Assembly (NCBI GenBank): GCA_022059125.1
Contig: JAEUWY010000006.1
Span: 992,001-1,056,000, forward strand
DNA from: Corynespora cassiicola
Lineage: Eukaryota > Ascomycota > Dothideomycetes > Pleosporales > Corynesporascaceae
Reading direction: 5' to 3'
DNA length: 64,000 nt
Shown: positions 1 to 14,500 of the stretch, one piece after another
Layout of the letters: each line of letters opens with the position of its first letter
How positions within the stretch are numbered: position 1 is the first letter of the stretch
Position numbers and translations under genes: made by a program
The notes under the pieces: generated by a model
What the model saw: only the letters and a program-made list of their open reading frames with translations
The model's database searches: none
What the model was told of the DNA's origin: nothing

Positions 1-387
1 TTGGCAGAAATATCCGAGGCAAGAGCGGTGAGCTTGGACTCGGTGCGAGAGACGAGAATCAGGTTGTAGCCCTTCTTTGCGAGAGCAAGAGCAAATTCCT
101 TGCCAATGCCATCGGAGGCGCCGGTGATGAGGGCCCAGGAACCGCGGGGACCAAAGTTGGTAAGCTTTTTGAAATGTCAGCCATTGCATGTAATACAGAA
201 AACCATGACGTACGGATTGGCCTGGAAGAACAAACAAACTGAGGAGCACTCGGACGGTACTAATGAGGGGCGCAGCGACCGAGGCAATGCCGGCAAGAAG
301 CAATCCGTACACTACTGCCTGAGTAATGTTGGAGTCGGCATTGATGTGCACGCCGAGCGAGTCAGTAGCCTTTGCGAAGACGTCCAT
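1..387 (-). CDS. Very-long-chain 3-oxoacyl-CoA reductase (partial, N-terminal part)
   Basis: Short-chain dehydrogenase that performs the first reduction in very-long-chain fatty acid elongation at the ER (Ifa38/KAR family). The ATG is at 387-385. Exon 1 is 214-387 and exon 2 runs from 164 off the left edge; the 49-bp intron (165-213) has a GTACGT donor and joins in phase 0. About residues 22-54 form a hydrophobic membrane anchor, followed by the family's [20 protein letters not shown] stretch with the TGxxxGxG NAD(P)-binding motif, then LVSRTESKL. The Ser/Tyr/Lys catalytic residues lie beyond the window. It is divergent from RPS11 with 238 bp between the two start codons. The family call is firm; the exact ortholog rests on the anchor plus the GPxGSWA context. 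Confidence 0.85.
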   Translation of the reverse strand, partial: MDVFAKATDSLGVHINADSNITQAVVYGLLLAGIASVAAPLISTVRVLLSLFVLPGQSVRHGFLYYMQWLTFQKAYQLWSPRFLGPHHRRLRWHWQGICSCSRKEGLQPDSRLSHRVQAHRSCLGYFCQ

Positions 388-625
388 TTTGAAGACCTGT
401 GGTGGAAAGGAGGGCACAAGCATGCAGGCGCTCTGAGGAAATGTCGATAGTTCGGAAGCTGTTGGGGTTGGGGTCCCTGCGCTAGCGCCCGATTGGCTAG
501 GGGTGCAGTGGCGCCAAGATAGTGGGCGGTCCGGATTATCTTACGGCCGGTTAGCGAGAACACACTTTCAACTTTGGACGCCAGCCCTCACAGCAGCAAT
601 CTCCAGATCCACCCCGACCGCAATC
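388..625. promoter_or_regulatory. Divergent promoter between the reductase and RPS11
   Basis: This 238-bp interval separates the two outward-facing start codons and must hold both 5' leaders and core promoters. I see no clear TATA box. The assignment rests on gene geometry only. Confidence 0.5.
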
Positions 626-1318
626 ATGGCTACCGAGCTCACGTACGTACATCGCGACAGAGAATCGCACCGCAAAACTGACTGAGAGAACAGTGTCCAG
701 TCGGAGCGCGCTTTCCAGAAGCAGGTACTACAAATTCCGAACCCGCGACGCCAATTCCACACGCATACTGATTCCGATTGATAGCCGCACATCTTCCTCA
801 ACCACAAGGTCGGTGGACCTCGCAAGAACACCCGCACCAGGAGATGGTACAAGGACGTTGGTCTGGGCTTCCGCACGCCCAAGACTGCCATCGAGGGCTC
901 GTACATTGACAAGAAGTGCCCCTTCACTGGTATGGTCTCGATCCGTGGCCGTATCCTTACCGGCACCGTCAGGTCCACCAAGATGCACCGTACGTTTTCA
1001 CCCCGCGATTTTCCAATCCTGCGTCTCTGCGATCTTGCGCGTCCCAAGATGCATATAAAAAACTCTTGGCAGTCGCTAATAAGTCGAACAGGTACCCTGA
1101 TCATCCGCCGCGAGTACCTCCACTTCGTGCCCAAGTACGCTCGTTACGAGAAGCGCCACAAGAACTTGGCTGCCCACGTCTCCCCCGCTTTCCGTGTCGA
1201 GCCCGGTGACCAGGTCGTCGTTGGCCAGTGCCGCCCTCTCTCCAAGACCGTTCGTTTCAACGTCCTCCGTGTGCTCCCCAGGACCGGCAAGGCCGTCAAG
1301 TCTTTCCAGAAGTTCTAA
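626..1318 (+). CDS. RPS11: 40S ribosomal protein uS17 (S11)
   Basis: Structural protein of the small cytosolic ribosomal subunit. Four exons (626-642, 694-724, 785-989, 1092-1318) join in phase to give 159 residues, the normal length for the family. The product begins [20 protein letters not shown] and carries the conserved core [20 protein letters not shown], then the uS17 block with [10 protein letters not shown] and [14 protein letters not shown]; it ends in FQKF. All three introns start GTAC and end AG. The very short first exon (17 nt) and clustered 5' introns are usual for fungal ribosomal protein genes. No doubt about identity. Confidence 0.98.
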
Positions 1319-3316
1319 GCGTTAGGGTTACAAAGGGAATGATGGGTGACGCACATGATGGTGGCCGGGGATGAGGTTTCAATGGTCAAAACTCTGCATA
1401 TGGGTTGAGGAATGGAGTCCTTTGGGCCATGTATGTTTCTCCAGCTATGATCAATGAAAAGCCCTTGGCCGGCTAAAAAGGCCGCTGAGGCAGAGTCAAA
1501 AAGTAATACGGTTATTCATGTGTGGCATTCACCGGCGCGGAATTAGAAACTGGAACTGGCATTACTTCGATCTCGCGTGTTTATTGATGCAATTACACTT
1601 GGTGGTTACTACTAATCAATGCGGGACCTAGGGACATTCTTCCCCCTGGCACCCACACCTGACGGGAAAGATCAATCACTACCCTCAATATCTTGAGATT
1701 TCTAACAAGAGTGCGCCACTAGCAATATCGCCGGTCGTCGACCATGGGCCATGACCATTATTCATTCAATCATCTCGAATAGATTGTTATATTAGTGACT
1801 AGTTTCGATGTAAAGAGCTATGATCTGCCATCTATGCACGAACCTGGTCTTGCATAGCCCTGTTTGCTGATACAATACATTTTTCCATTCAAGATGCCCA
1901 TCCAGCTCTGACTATCCCAGTGGGACAAGTCTACATAGTCTTTGGGCATGTAGTGGAACTGGTAGGGTTATCAGGGGGGTGGTATGGCAGGTAGATACTT
2001 GCAGGATACATCTGGCATCTCCTGGGAGGCCTGATGTCCCTTCGTGGGAATAGTCTTGCTCACGCGGCGCACGCGATGAAATCCTAATCTCCAGAATCTG
2101 TTTCAAGTTGGACAAGGGAACTGAATAAAAAGTTTGTGGAGCCCATGGAAATGGATCTTTTCGCCGCTGGTGTAAATATTGGGGTAACGAAGTTTGTCGG
2201 CCCAGTCGGGCTGCTGCTGGCCGTTTATCCAAAGCTGGTGACGTCGTCACCCCGAGTATATCCAGTATATCCACAAGTGGTTAGTCTAGCTGCTTGACGT
2301 TTGACAGAAGTTCGATGGGCGAGGCAATGGTAGAAGTGAACATTGAATCAAAGGAAAAAGAGATCTGGACCGCCATACGTGGGCATGATAGTGGCATTCT
2401 AACTCCAAAAATTACACATGAATAGATGGTGGAGCTGAAGGACAGAACAGATGTGTGGCAACCGATTGAACTTGAACAAGATCACTACTGGAAATGGCAA
2501 CATACGATTCTATTAGCATATTTGCACTCTTCGCCGCTGTTAAATGTATCACTATTGCGACAGCTAAGTCGGAGGCCAAATAAAGTAGTGACATTATGCT
2601 ACGCAGCCACGACTTAGCCCAGGGTGAATGCCAAGGCGTAGTGCCACTATGGGTGCTTGACAAACGAATAACCCTTACACCTGCCCGTAAATTACGTATG
2701 CATGGCTGACATTCTCTCCCAGAAGACTTCCCAATTGCCACAGGGAAGAGTTGGACATCATCAGTAACTACGGATAGAGTTGCACGTTCTTTACAGAAGG
2801 CCTGTCATTTACTGTTCCTTGATTACATTACATTACAGAGCTAGCGACTGTTCTGATGATGGACTGACCAGGTGGCGATGGCCACTAAGAGGAGTGAAAT
2901 GGAAGGCTCAATCAACACCACGACAAGCAGTAGAATGAAATGAATGGCTCTATGCAGGGTTGGTCCAACCCCTCTATAACGAAAGAGAAGTCTGCTGAAT
3001 GACCACTAATCCATTAGCATGCGAGCAACTCGTGTAAGTTGCCTGGAATCTGTACATGTTAGCTCCCCACCAACACCTGCTCAATCAGACCACGTAGCAC
3101 TGTGAACGATTCCGGATCAAAGGAAGTATTAGCATTAGCATATCTCTTCACCAGCGTCCCAGTACTGCCAAACTCCCAGCGTCGAGTGTATCAAGACAAC
3201 CAACAAAGTGCTGAATCAAGGCCCCTTTTCCAAACGCATCAGACCACCTCTTCCCACCCCAAACGCGCTAAGCTACCTCTTCACCACCCAAAAACCTACC
3301 ATCGACTATGCGACGC
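1319..3316. other. Intergenic, 2.0 kb, no gene recognised
   Basis: Lies between the convergent 3' ends of RPS11 and ERG28. It is visibly richer in A/T than its surroundings. The longest open frames (for example 120 codons on the minus strand at 1912-2274) have no recognisable composition or domain. Expected contents are the two 3' UTRs; the remaining roughly 1.5 kb is unexplained. Confidence 0.5.
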
Positions 3317-3925
3317 TCAGTTCTTAACGTAAAAGTCCCACTGCAACCACATCCAAACCAGACTACTCGTCGCAATAATGACCGGCCCTGCAAGCGGCGT
3401 CTCCCACTTGGTCGTCTTGAACACAAACCACTCGGACATGAAGTGGATCCACGCCACACCATACGTCCAGATGGCCAGCCTGTACATGGCCTCGTTGTCG
3501 AGGTTATACGCGGCATACAGCCGCACGAGGCCCGTGAGCGCGGTCCAGGTACCGAATGTGCGCGAGCTGAGCGGCGTGACCTGGCTCGGGGCCTCGGGGG
3601 AGCCCTGCGAGGGCGTCTTGATGGTGCGGGCGGGCACGTTGGCGGGCGCCATGGTGGTGGCGCTGCCGTTGTACAGGCGCTGGGTGAAGTGGAGCGTCGA
3701 GTAGCATTGGATGCTGTTTCCGATGGAGATTATGGAGACCTAGAGATTTGATGCATTGGTGAGTTTGAAGCTTGTTCAGACAGAAGGGTGTAGGAGGGCG
3801 TAAGCATGGCATTAAGGGGTGAAGCGCAGGAAAAAAAAGAACTACTGAACGGAACGTACGAGCAGGAGCCATTTGGGCAAAAGGCCCTCTTGCTCCGGAA
3901 GGTAGGATGTCAGAGCCGATGCCAT
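3317..3925 (-). CDS. ERG28: Ergosterol biosynthesis scaffold protein Erg28
   Basis: ER membrane protein that tethers the C-4 demethylation enzymes (Erg25, Erg26, Erg27) during ergosterol synthesis. Two exons (3860-3925 and 3317-3739) join in phase 0 across a 120-bp intron to give 162 residues. Exon 1 encodes the family start with YLPEQEGLLPKWLLL. Exon 2 carries the conserved TPLSSRTFGTWTALTGLVRLYAAY stretch (given here only as landmark: TPLSSRTFG and LVRLYAAYN), then AMYRLAIWTY and SEWFVFKT, with about four membrane segments. The start at 3925 was preferred over an in-frame ATG further upstream because the upstream extension is basic and unlike the family. Confidence 0.95.
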
Positions 3926-5436
3926 TGTGTCGATTGGGTTCCGGAAGCGGTGGTTGGCGGCAGGGTGGAATGCAGGATGTTTTGTTTGCGATGTGCGGTC
4001 GTTGCGCCTAGAGCTCGGGCGCCGGGGTGATCGGCACCTGAGGCTCATGCCATCCGGCCTGTGCGCGGGAACTAGTTCAAAGCTTCTTCGGCTGACCCTG
4101 CTTTTCGAGATGGCTCGGCTCCGAATCCTTCGTCCTCGGAGCTACGTATGGGGCATACGTGCGGGACTCGGAAAATCTCTGGAGTAGCATCCGGTTCCGT
4201 GGCTGTCATGATGGGAATTTGAGATGCCTGGCTCGTCCAAATCGCTGTGCAATGTCAGCAACTTGCATCCTCGCCCTATCTGCGCATGCATGTAACCGTC
4301 AGGGCGAAGAGTATCAAGAGGAGTGCGTGTTGAAGAACCCCCCGTACAGCCACCCACTGGGTATGATATTCAAGTGGCTGCACCATGATGTAATTTACGT
4401 ATCTCTAATAAGTAGGATATTTGAACCCCAACACCAGAATCCGCCTATTCGAGTGAAGGCTCCGAAGACACACTCGCTTGTATGTATAAGAAAAAATGCG
4501 CCACAATCGTGGCTGTATGCAAGCGGAGCGGCGGGCCCGTAGAGCCTAGACGTTCGCAGTCAGTGGCCACCAACTAATGCCAACAAGCGATAACCCCCTA
4601 GGTGAATCCGTGAGGCGGAAAATTTTCATGTTAGGCGTGTCTTGAGGTACTTGGCGCGCTCAGCAACTCGAGGTTTCGCCGAAGGAGTTGGAGCATGATG
4701 GAGGGAGACGTGGTGGTGGAGTGCACATGCGCGCCCCTAGGAACACCAGGTACCTCGGACGGGATATTTGTTTTCCATGTAGCTCAGGACCAAGTTGCAC
4801 CCCGCCATTTCCCCCGTTAGATCATGTCCCCACGCCCTCGGAATCTCGGGGCATTGGCGGTGGTGGAAATAAATCGCGTCATTGTTAGACCGAACACGCA
4901 CCACGTGAGCCCCAACAACCTTGGAAGAGGCCATCCGCAGGGGCTAGGTCAGCGTTACATTTGGCGCAAGGCTCATTCGCGGTGGTGCTCCGTGTATCCA
5001 TGTTGCGTGATCCGCTCTCATTTGGCTTGATACAGAGCTTTGGACCTGTTGGGGCGGATGGGCTGCTTGTTCAAGGTTGTCGAGCGTTTTTCCCCCTTGC
5101 GCATTTGATAGCGCCTGTAAGTAGCACGAGATATCCCAGATTGCAAGCTTTTACTTTCGGGCCGGCATTTCGGCGCGCAGCAATGTTTTCAATTGTTTCG
5201 AGCGCTTTGGGTCTCATATCCGTGGGTATACGCACCCCTTGTTCTCCTTTCTGTTCTACAGTTGTAGGCTCCCTCATACTGCCCCGCATCCAGTAGCCCT
5301 CCAATGTATGAATATATACACAAACGTGAGCTCGACCATGCATCTTTGATAGATAGTTCGCCCTCTATCTTAACTCCAGAAAGTTGGACCAAAGAAGGTT
5401 GAAAAAAAAAAATCACAATCTGTTGCTACTCCGACA
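3926..5436. other. Intergenic, 1.5 kb: ERG28 promoter side and GALT 3' flank
   Basis: Upstream of ERG28 and downstream of the GALT stop. Open frames here are short and show no protein-like conservation. No repeats or RNA genes were recognised. Confidence 0.5.
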
Positions 5437-6749
<1,313 letters not shown>

Positions 6750-7079
6750 GGCGGGCAGGAGGACTCCGGTGCACGAGCTGGGTTGGGCGGAGCGGGAGAT
6801 TTATGTGCAGTGGCAGGAGCAGCGGAGGAGAGGGCACATAGAGGGCCCATCTCGGCGGGTAAATATAGTGTGAGTGACGCAGGAGTCGTGGGTGTGCAGG
6901 CTAGCATTCAAGCTTTTTGGAGGCGGAACAGTAACCGCTTTTGGAACTGCACCCAACGCGCGGCAGCCCTCTGGGAGCCGAAAGCTGGCATCTCGGGAAG
7001 AGCCTCATCAATTCATCCACCACGCAGCTGCCGATTGGAGCTAGGCCCCTCTCAACGCGCGCGACTTTTGCACACCACT
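6750..7079. promoter_or_regulatory. Divergent promoter of GALT and the YIP4-like gene
   Basis: A 330-bp gap separates the two divergent start codons. No firm TATA element was seen. Any galactose-responsive site would have to be found by comparison with related species. Confidence 0.45.
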
Positions 7080-8102
7080 ATGGCGGCAATGATGCCCAGC
7101 GCCTCGACGGCCGCAAGCGATCCCTACGACAACGATGCCGTGGAGCGGGACCTGATCGACCCCGACGACGGTGCGCATACCTACCTGGGTGGAAGCTATC
7201 CGCCGGTGCACTGTGCTAACCACCACACCCGCAGCCACGCTGGACGACCTCGATGACCCGCTCCAGGGCACTTCCGACCGTGCTCCGCTCACGGGCAACA
7301 TCTCGTCGCGCCAGGCCGGCGCAAACACGCAGAGCTATCTGACGTCGTCCATCCCCGGCGAGGACCGCCGCGCCCCAACCAACACCATCGACGAGTCGGT
7401 ATGGGACACGCTATCGCGCGACCTGCTGGCCATCTGGGAGAAGATGAAGCAGGTGCTGTACCCCAAGTATCTGCTTGGTGGCATGATGCAGCGCGGGGGA
7501 GGCATTGGCGCCGCGGAGCGCGGTGAGGCCGACGGCTTCGGCGGAGGCATCAGGAGCCTGGCAGGTCGGTGGCCCGATGCAGATGTCATCCTCCAGGGCG
7601 GCATGAGCGAGGGCCTGCGCGATTGGGATCTGTGGGGGCCCCTCATCTTCTGCCTGCTGCTGAGCCTGTTCCTCTCGTCGGGAGCCAAGGAGTCGCAAAA
7701 AGACATTGTCTTTGCTGGCATCTTCGCCATGGTGTGGATAGGCGAGGCCGTTGTGACGCTGCAGATCAAGCTGCTCGGTGGCAACATGTGAGTCTCTGCA
7801 TATTTGTATCACCGGATCAAAGGACACAAACTGACAGTCGCAGTGCCTTTTTCCAGTCCATCTCCATCATCGGCTACACGCTTTTCCCGCTAGTCATTGC
7901 TGCCCTGCTCAGCGCCCTCGGCATACCGACCATCGTCAGGATTCCCGTCTACCTCGTGCTCGTAGCCTGGTCGTTGGCGGCAGGCATCAGCATCATGGGC
8001 GGGTCGGGCGTCGTCAGGAATCGCGTTGGGATTGCCGTGTACCCGCTATTTGTATTCTACATTGCCCTCGGCTGCATTTGCTTCATCACGCCCGGGTGGT
8101 GA
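7080..8102 (+). CDS. YIP4: Yip1-domain Golgi membrane protein (YIPF6/Yip4 type)
   Basis: Member of the Yip1 family, multi-pass proteins that bind Rab GTPases in Golgi traffic. Three exons (7080-7170, 7235-7787, 7844-8102) join in phase to 300 residues. The N-terminal half is hydrophilic and acidic. From about residue 170 come the Yip1 landmarks DWDLWGPLIFCLLLSLFLS, AGIFAMVWIGEAVVTLQIKL, FFQSISIIGYTLFPL and a final pair of hydrophobic segments, about five in all. DWDLWGPL is typical of the Yip4/YIPF6 subgroup and not of Yip1 itself. A second ATG pair sits four codons in, so the precise start is uncertain by a few residues. Confidence 0.88.
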
Positions 8103-9065
8103 ACGGTGGGCATGACGTTACGTTTTTGTGTCCTTGTACTATACCATTTGTGCTTCGTAAGGGAGAGGACATGGCCGGCATTTCACAAGACGGCCGGCAT
8201 GGGTTTTGGGGGCGAAATAGGTCGGGAGACAGCAATGGGAACTTGATATAGCCTTTTTATGCTTCTGTATGTTTCAGTGCTGCAGAGCTGCGTACCGCGA
8301 TACGGGCTAGCCAAGGTCAAGCTTCGCATGCAGGCCGGGGGCGCCTCTGCGAATAGCGTGTCTGGCGTGTTTACTCGGGCAGCCCGCTGTCCCCCCACCA
8401 CACACTTCACTCAGTCGTCATTGGATCGAGCCGTCAGCGACGACCTCGCACTCGACGACTCCAAGCGCCGCCTGTGTCCAGATCCCCTCTGCCCTCCCAC
8501 CACCCACAACGCGCTCTGCCGCCCAGTGTGCTCGCCGACGCGTTGCTGCACAACGTGTCGAATTTCGCTTTTCGCCCCGAGCGCATTGGTGTGGACCGCC
8601 CCCCAGCAGCTAACCTCTGCCAACAAAGCGCTTTGACCGTCTCTTCGACTTCACCACCACGCCGGCTCGAGCGCGACACGGCCTCCCCTATTCGTCTCCG
8701 TATACCATACCTTCGCCCACCATCCGCTGTGCCGCCAGCCATTCCCGCTCTCACCACACGCCTGCCTCACTGCCCCGGCCTATCAGCACCTGCCCGCACC
8801 CCATTCAAGCTCCACCTCCGCAAACCCCTCCGCCGCCAGCGGCCCAGCTATTCGAGCTTTGGCACGCGCTAGCTTGCTGAGGACGGTTGACACCTGCTGT
8901 TTTTTTCGGCCCAGAGCTGTCTGACCCACCTGCAAGCCGACCGACGTCCACGCGCAACAGCCCACTTCAACCACCGGTCCGACCCACCTGCGGTACACTT
9001 TTGAGTCTTCGTCCAGTGCAGCCGCTGCCACCCAGTATACACAGTCCCCCGCGCTCTCGCTCCGA
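8103..9065. other. Intergenic: 3' flank of YIP4-like gene and promoter/leader of the Ran-binding gene
   Basis: Very C-rich from about 8380 to 9060, as is typical for fungal promoters and 5' leaders. Overlapping open frames on both strands are artefacts of the C/G-rich composition. Confidence 0.5.
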
Positions 9066-10941
9066 ATGGCAGGCTCGCCCGAGCGACCGATGTCTCCACG
9101 GCCCTCTGCCACCGCCGCAGACGCGGATATGAAGACGTCGCCGTCGGCAGCATCAAAGCAGCCCCCTTCGCCCTCCCGGAGCGACAGGAGTACCGAAAGC
9201 GAAGGTCGCCCAGTTCGAGAGAAACTCCAGGAAACCAGGATCGACGGCCAATCTTCTTCCGATCCGCCTCCGAGCTCCGATCAGCCCATGAAAGACGCCC
9301 CCAATGGCATACGCGCCGTCAACCCAGGCTCCGCCGGCCAGAGCACGTCTGGCTCAGACAGCGAAAGGGGCCGCTTGAGACGCAAGCGCAGTCGAGAAGA
9401 CTTTGAGGACGAGCACGAGGCCGAGAAGCACCTCGAGAAGAAGCAGGAGCGCCACACCCGGAAGAAGTCAAGAGACATTACAAGCCCCCCAGGCTCCGAC
9501 GTCGAGTCGTTGGCCAAGTCGTCCAAGACGCCCGTCTCTCGCATTGATGAACAAGAGGGCGACGAGAACACCAAGAACCGAGAGCCTACCCCCGAGGCTA
9601 GCGCATCCACAAAGGGGGCAAAGAGTAGAATCAGTCCAAAGAACAAACGCACCCTCGAGCAGACTGTAGATGATTCGAATGACGCACCAGCTATAGCCTC
9701 GGAGGAAGGCCGCGGCGCAAAGCGACAGCGGGATCAGGGCGACACACAGGATGAACAAAAAGGAAGCAAGTCAAAGGTAGATATAATATCTTGCAGTGGC
9801 ATGATTGCCTTTTGCTAACCCTAGTCAGATTCCTCCAGGTAGCGGCTTTGGCAACAACTCGGCAGCGTCCCCCTTTGCCATTGCGTCCCCAAAGCCACAA
9901 TCATCCAAGATCTCCGACAACATTACAGATGCTGCTCAGACGTCGGAAGAAAAGTTCAAGTCGTCAGGTTTCAGCACCTTCTCGAGCGCTAGCGCCTCTC
10001 CTTTCTCATTGGGAAATTCCAGTGCGCCATCTCCGTTCGCACCGCCCATAGGGGGTGGCAAGCTGTCTTCATTCGCTTCGCCAGCAAAGCCATCCACTCC
10101 TAGCGGAAGCGGGTTTGGAGGTCTTGGCAGCTCAACTCCGACGGCGTTTGGCGGCGCTTCTCTTGGACCCGCTTCTGGCAAGTCTGTCTTCGGCGCCACG
10201 CTAGGAGGCAGTGCGTTCAGCACCCTCGGAGGCACAAAGAGTGGCCTTGCTTCCTTTGCAACACCTGGAGCCAAGGGCATAACAGGCCTAAGTCAGAAGG
10301 CAGACAAATTTGGAGCGTCGGGCCAAGGTGAATCTGAATCCGAAGATGGTTCTGGTGACGAAGGCGATACAAAGGAAGATTCGGAAAAAGCAAAGGATAG
10401 CGCTGACCAAGAGTCGCGTTCCCAGAATGTCCTCCCTGGTAGGATAATTTTCCCCCCCTCTGAGTGGCAGGTCTACTCTTTGAGCATATCGAGACTGATT
10501 ACTTGTCAGGGCCAGTCGAAACGGGCGAAGAAGGGGAGGAGACTGTATGGTCTGGCCGTGCAAAGCTCTACACCCTGGCCGGCGAGAGCGGCAACAAGCA
10601 GTGGCAAGAGCGTGGCATGGGGCCTTTTAAGGTCAACGTCACCGCGGAAGCGCCAGCCAAGGCCAGATTCGTTCTTCGTGCCGATGGGACTCACCGTCTT
10701 CTTCTAAATGCCGCTATAACCAAGGCAATGCTTTTTGGCGATGCAGACGGCAAAGAGCCTACTGATGGCAGATTGCTATTCACTGCGCCGACGACCGACG
10801 GGCAGATTGAAAGCCACCTTCTCAGAGTGAGGATGCACAGTTGAACGAGTAGTGCACCAGCTAACAGGCTCATAGATGAAACAGGACAAAGCTCGCGAGC
10901 TGTATAAGGAGGTCATCAGCGTTCAGAAGAACACCTTGTGA
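9066..10941 (+). CDS. Ran-binding-domain nuclear protein (RanBP3/Yrb2/Hba1-like)
   Basis: Likely cofactor of nuclear export that binds Ran-GTP. Four exons (9066-9776, 9829-10438, 10510-10826, 10876-10941) join in phase to 567 residues. Residues 1-237 are polar, basic and Ser/Pro-rich with several KKR-type clusters (candidate nuclear signals). The middle (about 238-420) has scattered FG-like units such as SGFG, AFGG and VFGA. The C-terminus is a Ran-binding domain: VETGEEGEETVWSGRAKLY, then GPFKVN, RFVLRADGTHRLLLN and a terminal helix ending SVQKNTL. The RanBD subtype matches Yrb2/Hba1/RanBP3 better than cytosolic RanBP1. A short nucleoporin-like protein (Nup2 type) is the alternative. Confidence 0.85.
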
Positions 10942-11563
10942 TATCGGACAATCTCATTGATCTATCAGCGCCGCCTCCAGGAGACTCTTGGGCACAAAAC
11001 TTGGTTGCGTCTGCTCAATCTCTTGTTCCTGGATACGGACTGTTGTATCGGCAACTTTCTGGTAGACCCCTGGTGCTGGTCCATCAGAAACCTCATTGCT
11101 CGCTATTTGTAGCCACGGCATATCACTAGCAGCACCCCACCACTCGCCATAGATTTCTTATTCTACGATGAACGAGGCACGGCCACCACGAAAGCTTGCA
11201 TGGACGGATGGTGATGGGCGGTATTGAGCATAGAACTGGTGCATGCTGGCTCTTGGGCGCTGGAACAATATCTCGAGCACATTGGCAGGAGACCCTTGTG
11301 GATGCTATGCTACATAAATGGATAGATAAGTTTCCTGTGTATGTGACCCAGTATCAGGCTATTTCTGTTTACCCGTCCGCGCAATCTCACGCCTTATCTA
11401 TGAAGCAACGCTGATGAGTCAGCTGCACATCATATGCACCTGCTGTTCTTGGCATAGAGCGACACTCGCCTCATGTGATACACTTCTGCCGCTTCACTCT
11501 CCCTATCGCTTCACGAGTATCTAATTTGCCCTCCGCTGGTCGCTCAGATTCGGCTGCTCGCTG
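10942..11563. other. Intergenic: 3' flank of the Ran-binding gene, promoter of the ABC transporter
   Basis: About 620 bp between tandem genes. No distinctive motif was recognised. Confidence 0.45.
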
Positions 11564-14500
11564 ATGTGGTCGAAAATGGACTCTGCAAGGCAACAACACC
11601 TGAATCTATCTGCCGACAATATTTTTGGGCCAGTTGTGAATAACATCCATGATGATTTCGATTTCACCCTTTTCTTTGAGCAGACGATCCTTTCTATAGG
11701 ACCTAGCACGGCCCTGCTTCTTTTCCTTCCAGTGCGGATCTGGTGGATATGGGGCCAGCCCAAAAAAGCAGATTACAATTGCCTTGTAGCCGCCAAACAG
11801 GTATATTGGAGCCATTTTCTGAAATACGGTCATTTCTCTGACTATACTAGACTCTTTATTTTTTCTTAATTGCGGCCCAGATTGTAATGTTAGCTTTCAG
11901 TATCACCTTCTTGGGTCCTATAAAGACTGCCATTCCTTCCACTACTCTGTCACTGGTTGCTGTCCTCGGATTGAATGGTCTGTCTTTCATTGAACATATC
12001 AGATCTCCACGAACGTCAGACGGGATTAACATGTACCTCTTCTTATCTACTATATTTGATGCTGTTCAAGTTCGTTCCCTTCATCTTCGGCACATCCCCA
12101 CACAGCTCAAGGGCGCAGCCATTGCATGCCTGGTACTAAAGATTGTCCTACTTCTTGCCGAAATGCAAGGGAAAAGAAAGTATCTTTATGCAAAATACCA
12201 GTCATTAGCCCCAGAGACTCTAAGTGGCGTGTTTGCTCGTCGTTTCTTTTGGTGGCTGAACGATATGCTACGAGAAGGCTATAGAACGATTATATGGACC
12301 GATCAGTTGCAACCAATCAAGGAAGACTTTGCAGCGAAGGGGTTAGTGAGTAATATTCAGGCTCGTAGCATGAAAGGTAGGTAGTTTGTACTATTGCTGT
12401 AAACGTACTAAAACACACTCCAGGTGCGGGTAGCAAACGCAGACAAATAATCACGTCTTCCTTTGTGGCGTTGAAGGGTTCTATCATGGCACCTATTGTT
12501 CCTCGTTTAGCTACCGCTGGTTTCCGATATTCGCAACCTTTCCTTTTCGAAGCCATCATCAGCTTCCTTGGTCAGAAAGCTTCTGTTCGCAACCTGAACC
12601 ATGGCTACGGCTTAATCGCAGCGACCGCGCTCATTTATATTGGACTTACGATCAGCCTCACCTACTACCAACATAAAACATATCAGCTTGTCACTAAGCT
12701 CAGGGGTACTCTTGTTTCTGTCTTGTACGCGAAAACTATGGCTTCATCCAGCGAAGACCTCAAGGGCTGCGCACCAGTTACTCTAATGAGCGTAGACGTT
12801 GATGGAATAACCTCATCAGCTCCGGTCCTTCATGAGGTGTGGGCCAGCATCTTAGAAATGGGCATTTCAATCTGGCTTCTTCAACGCCAACTCGGTATTG
12901 TGTGCGTGGTGCCTTTGGCTGTGGTTCTCTGTAAGCTGTCTTCATTTGACCATCTTGCTCGACAAAGCTAATAAGAATCTTCTATATTAGTATGTAATAC
13001 CGTCGCTATTTACTGCTCCGGGAAGATGGGCAGTCGCCAGGCAACATGGAACAAAGCTACCCAACAGCGCATCGCAGCCACTGCAGCAGCCCTTAATGCC
13101 ATCAAGAGAATTAAGACGATGGGGTTTACGAAATACATCGCTTCAGATATTTCAGCTCTGCGAAATCAAGAAATAAGAAGGTCAAAAGCATTCAGAAGGC
13201 TTAACCTTGCTTTGAATTTTCTCGGTGAGCACTCCAATCTCATACTTGGAATTCGCTGACATTGTTGTGTAGCCAACATCCCGTTCTATGCGACACCCGT
13301 GATTACCTTTGCAATCTTCACTGCAATTCCCCGAAGCCAGTTCACAATCAGCAAGGCATTCACTTCTCTATCACTGATAACCCTTTTGGAGCAGTCGTCC
13401 ATATCTTTCATCTCATCGCTGCCCGCTATAGCTGCCGCGTCTGGCTGCTTTGGGCGCTTATGTAAGTTTTTAGAGAAGGAAGACCCAGAAAGGCACAATG
13501 ATGAAGCCACTTCGTCCCGCATAGAAGCTGTGTTCAAGATTTCAGACGCTTCATTTGGCCATTCTGGCGAAGAGAGCCTCCTGCCTAAGGGCATCAACCT
13601 TACCATTCAGCGGGGAACATTCGTGGGACTGACTGGCCCCGCTGGATGTGGGAAGACCACATTGTTGAAAGTGCTACTTGGTGCACATAGTTGCAGCTCA
13701 GGAACATGTGAAGTTTCCGCCGGGCCCATCGCATATTGCGCCCAAATTCCCTGGATTGGAAATGGAACCATCCGACAAGCCATCATCGGCCATGCAGTTT
13801 TTGATTTGAAATGGTATGAGTGCGTTGTGAAAACATGTTCTCTTGAACAAGACCTTGTAGTGCTCAGGGACCATGATCGGACCAATGTCGGTAGTCAAGG
13901 AACGACTTTAAGCGGGGGCCAGAAACAGCGTATTGCCCTTGCGCGTGCCATTTACTCTCGACATGCCGCCATCGTTCTGGATGATGTCTTTAGTGGCATG
14001 GATGCTGAGACCACAAAGCACATCTCAAAATCATTGTTCGAGACGGATGGCCTTTTGCGAACCATGGGTTGCACGGCTATTCTTGTCACACACTCCAGTA
14101 TGTATGCCGAGGCTACTTTCCCACGGGTACTGACATTCGAGATAGCTTCAGCACTACAGAAAATGGACAAAATTCTGACTGTGGGCCCTGAAGGGACTAT
14201 CACTTGCAGTGATCCTTGCACCCCAGTAGAGGACAAGGCATCAAGTGCCCATCTTGGCTTTGAACGCCGGCCTTCGGATACAATTGACACAATGGGAGAA
14301 ACCAATTCCCCGCAATACGTTACTATCACTCCAACCAAAACCTCTGACACCGAAAACAAGGATGCAAAGCGTCAATCTGGAGACTGGGGGATCTATCGTC
14401 ACTACATATTGTCTGTAGGGTGGTGGCTTTTTACATATCTAATCGGCGTCCACGCGCTTTGCGCAGCGCTTGATTACTTCCCTAGTAAGTCTTCTACAGA

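Noticed and set aside
1912..2274. 120-codon minus-strand frame in the 2 kb gap after RPS11
   Set aside because: No family features, no plausible splice partners on either side.
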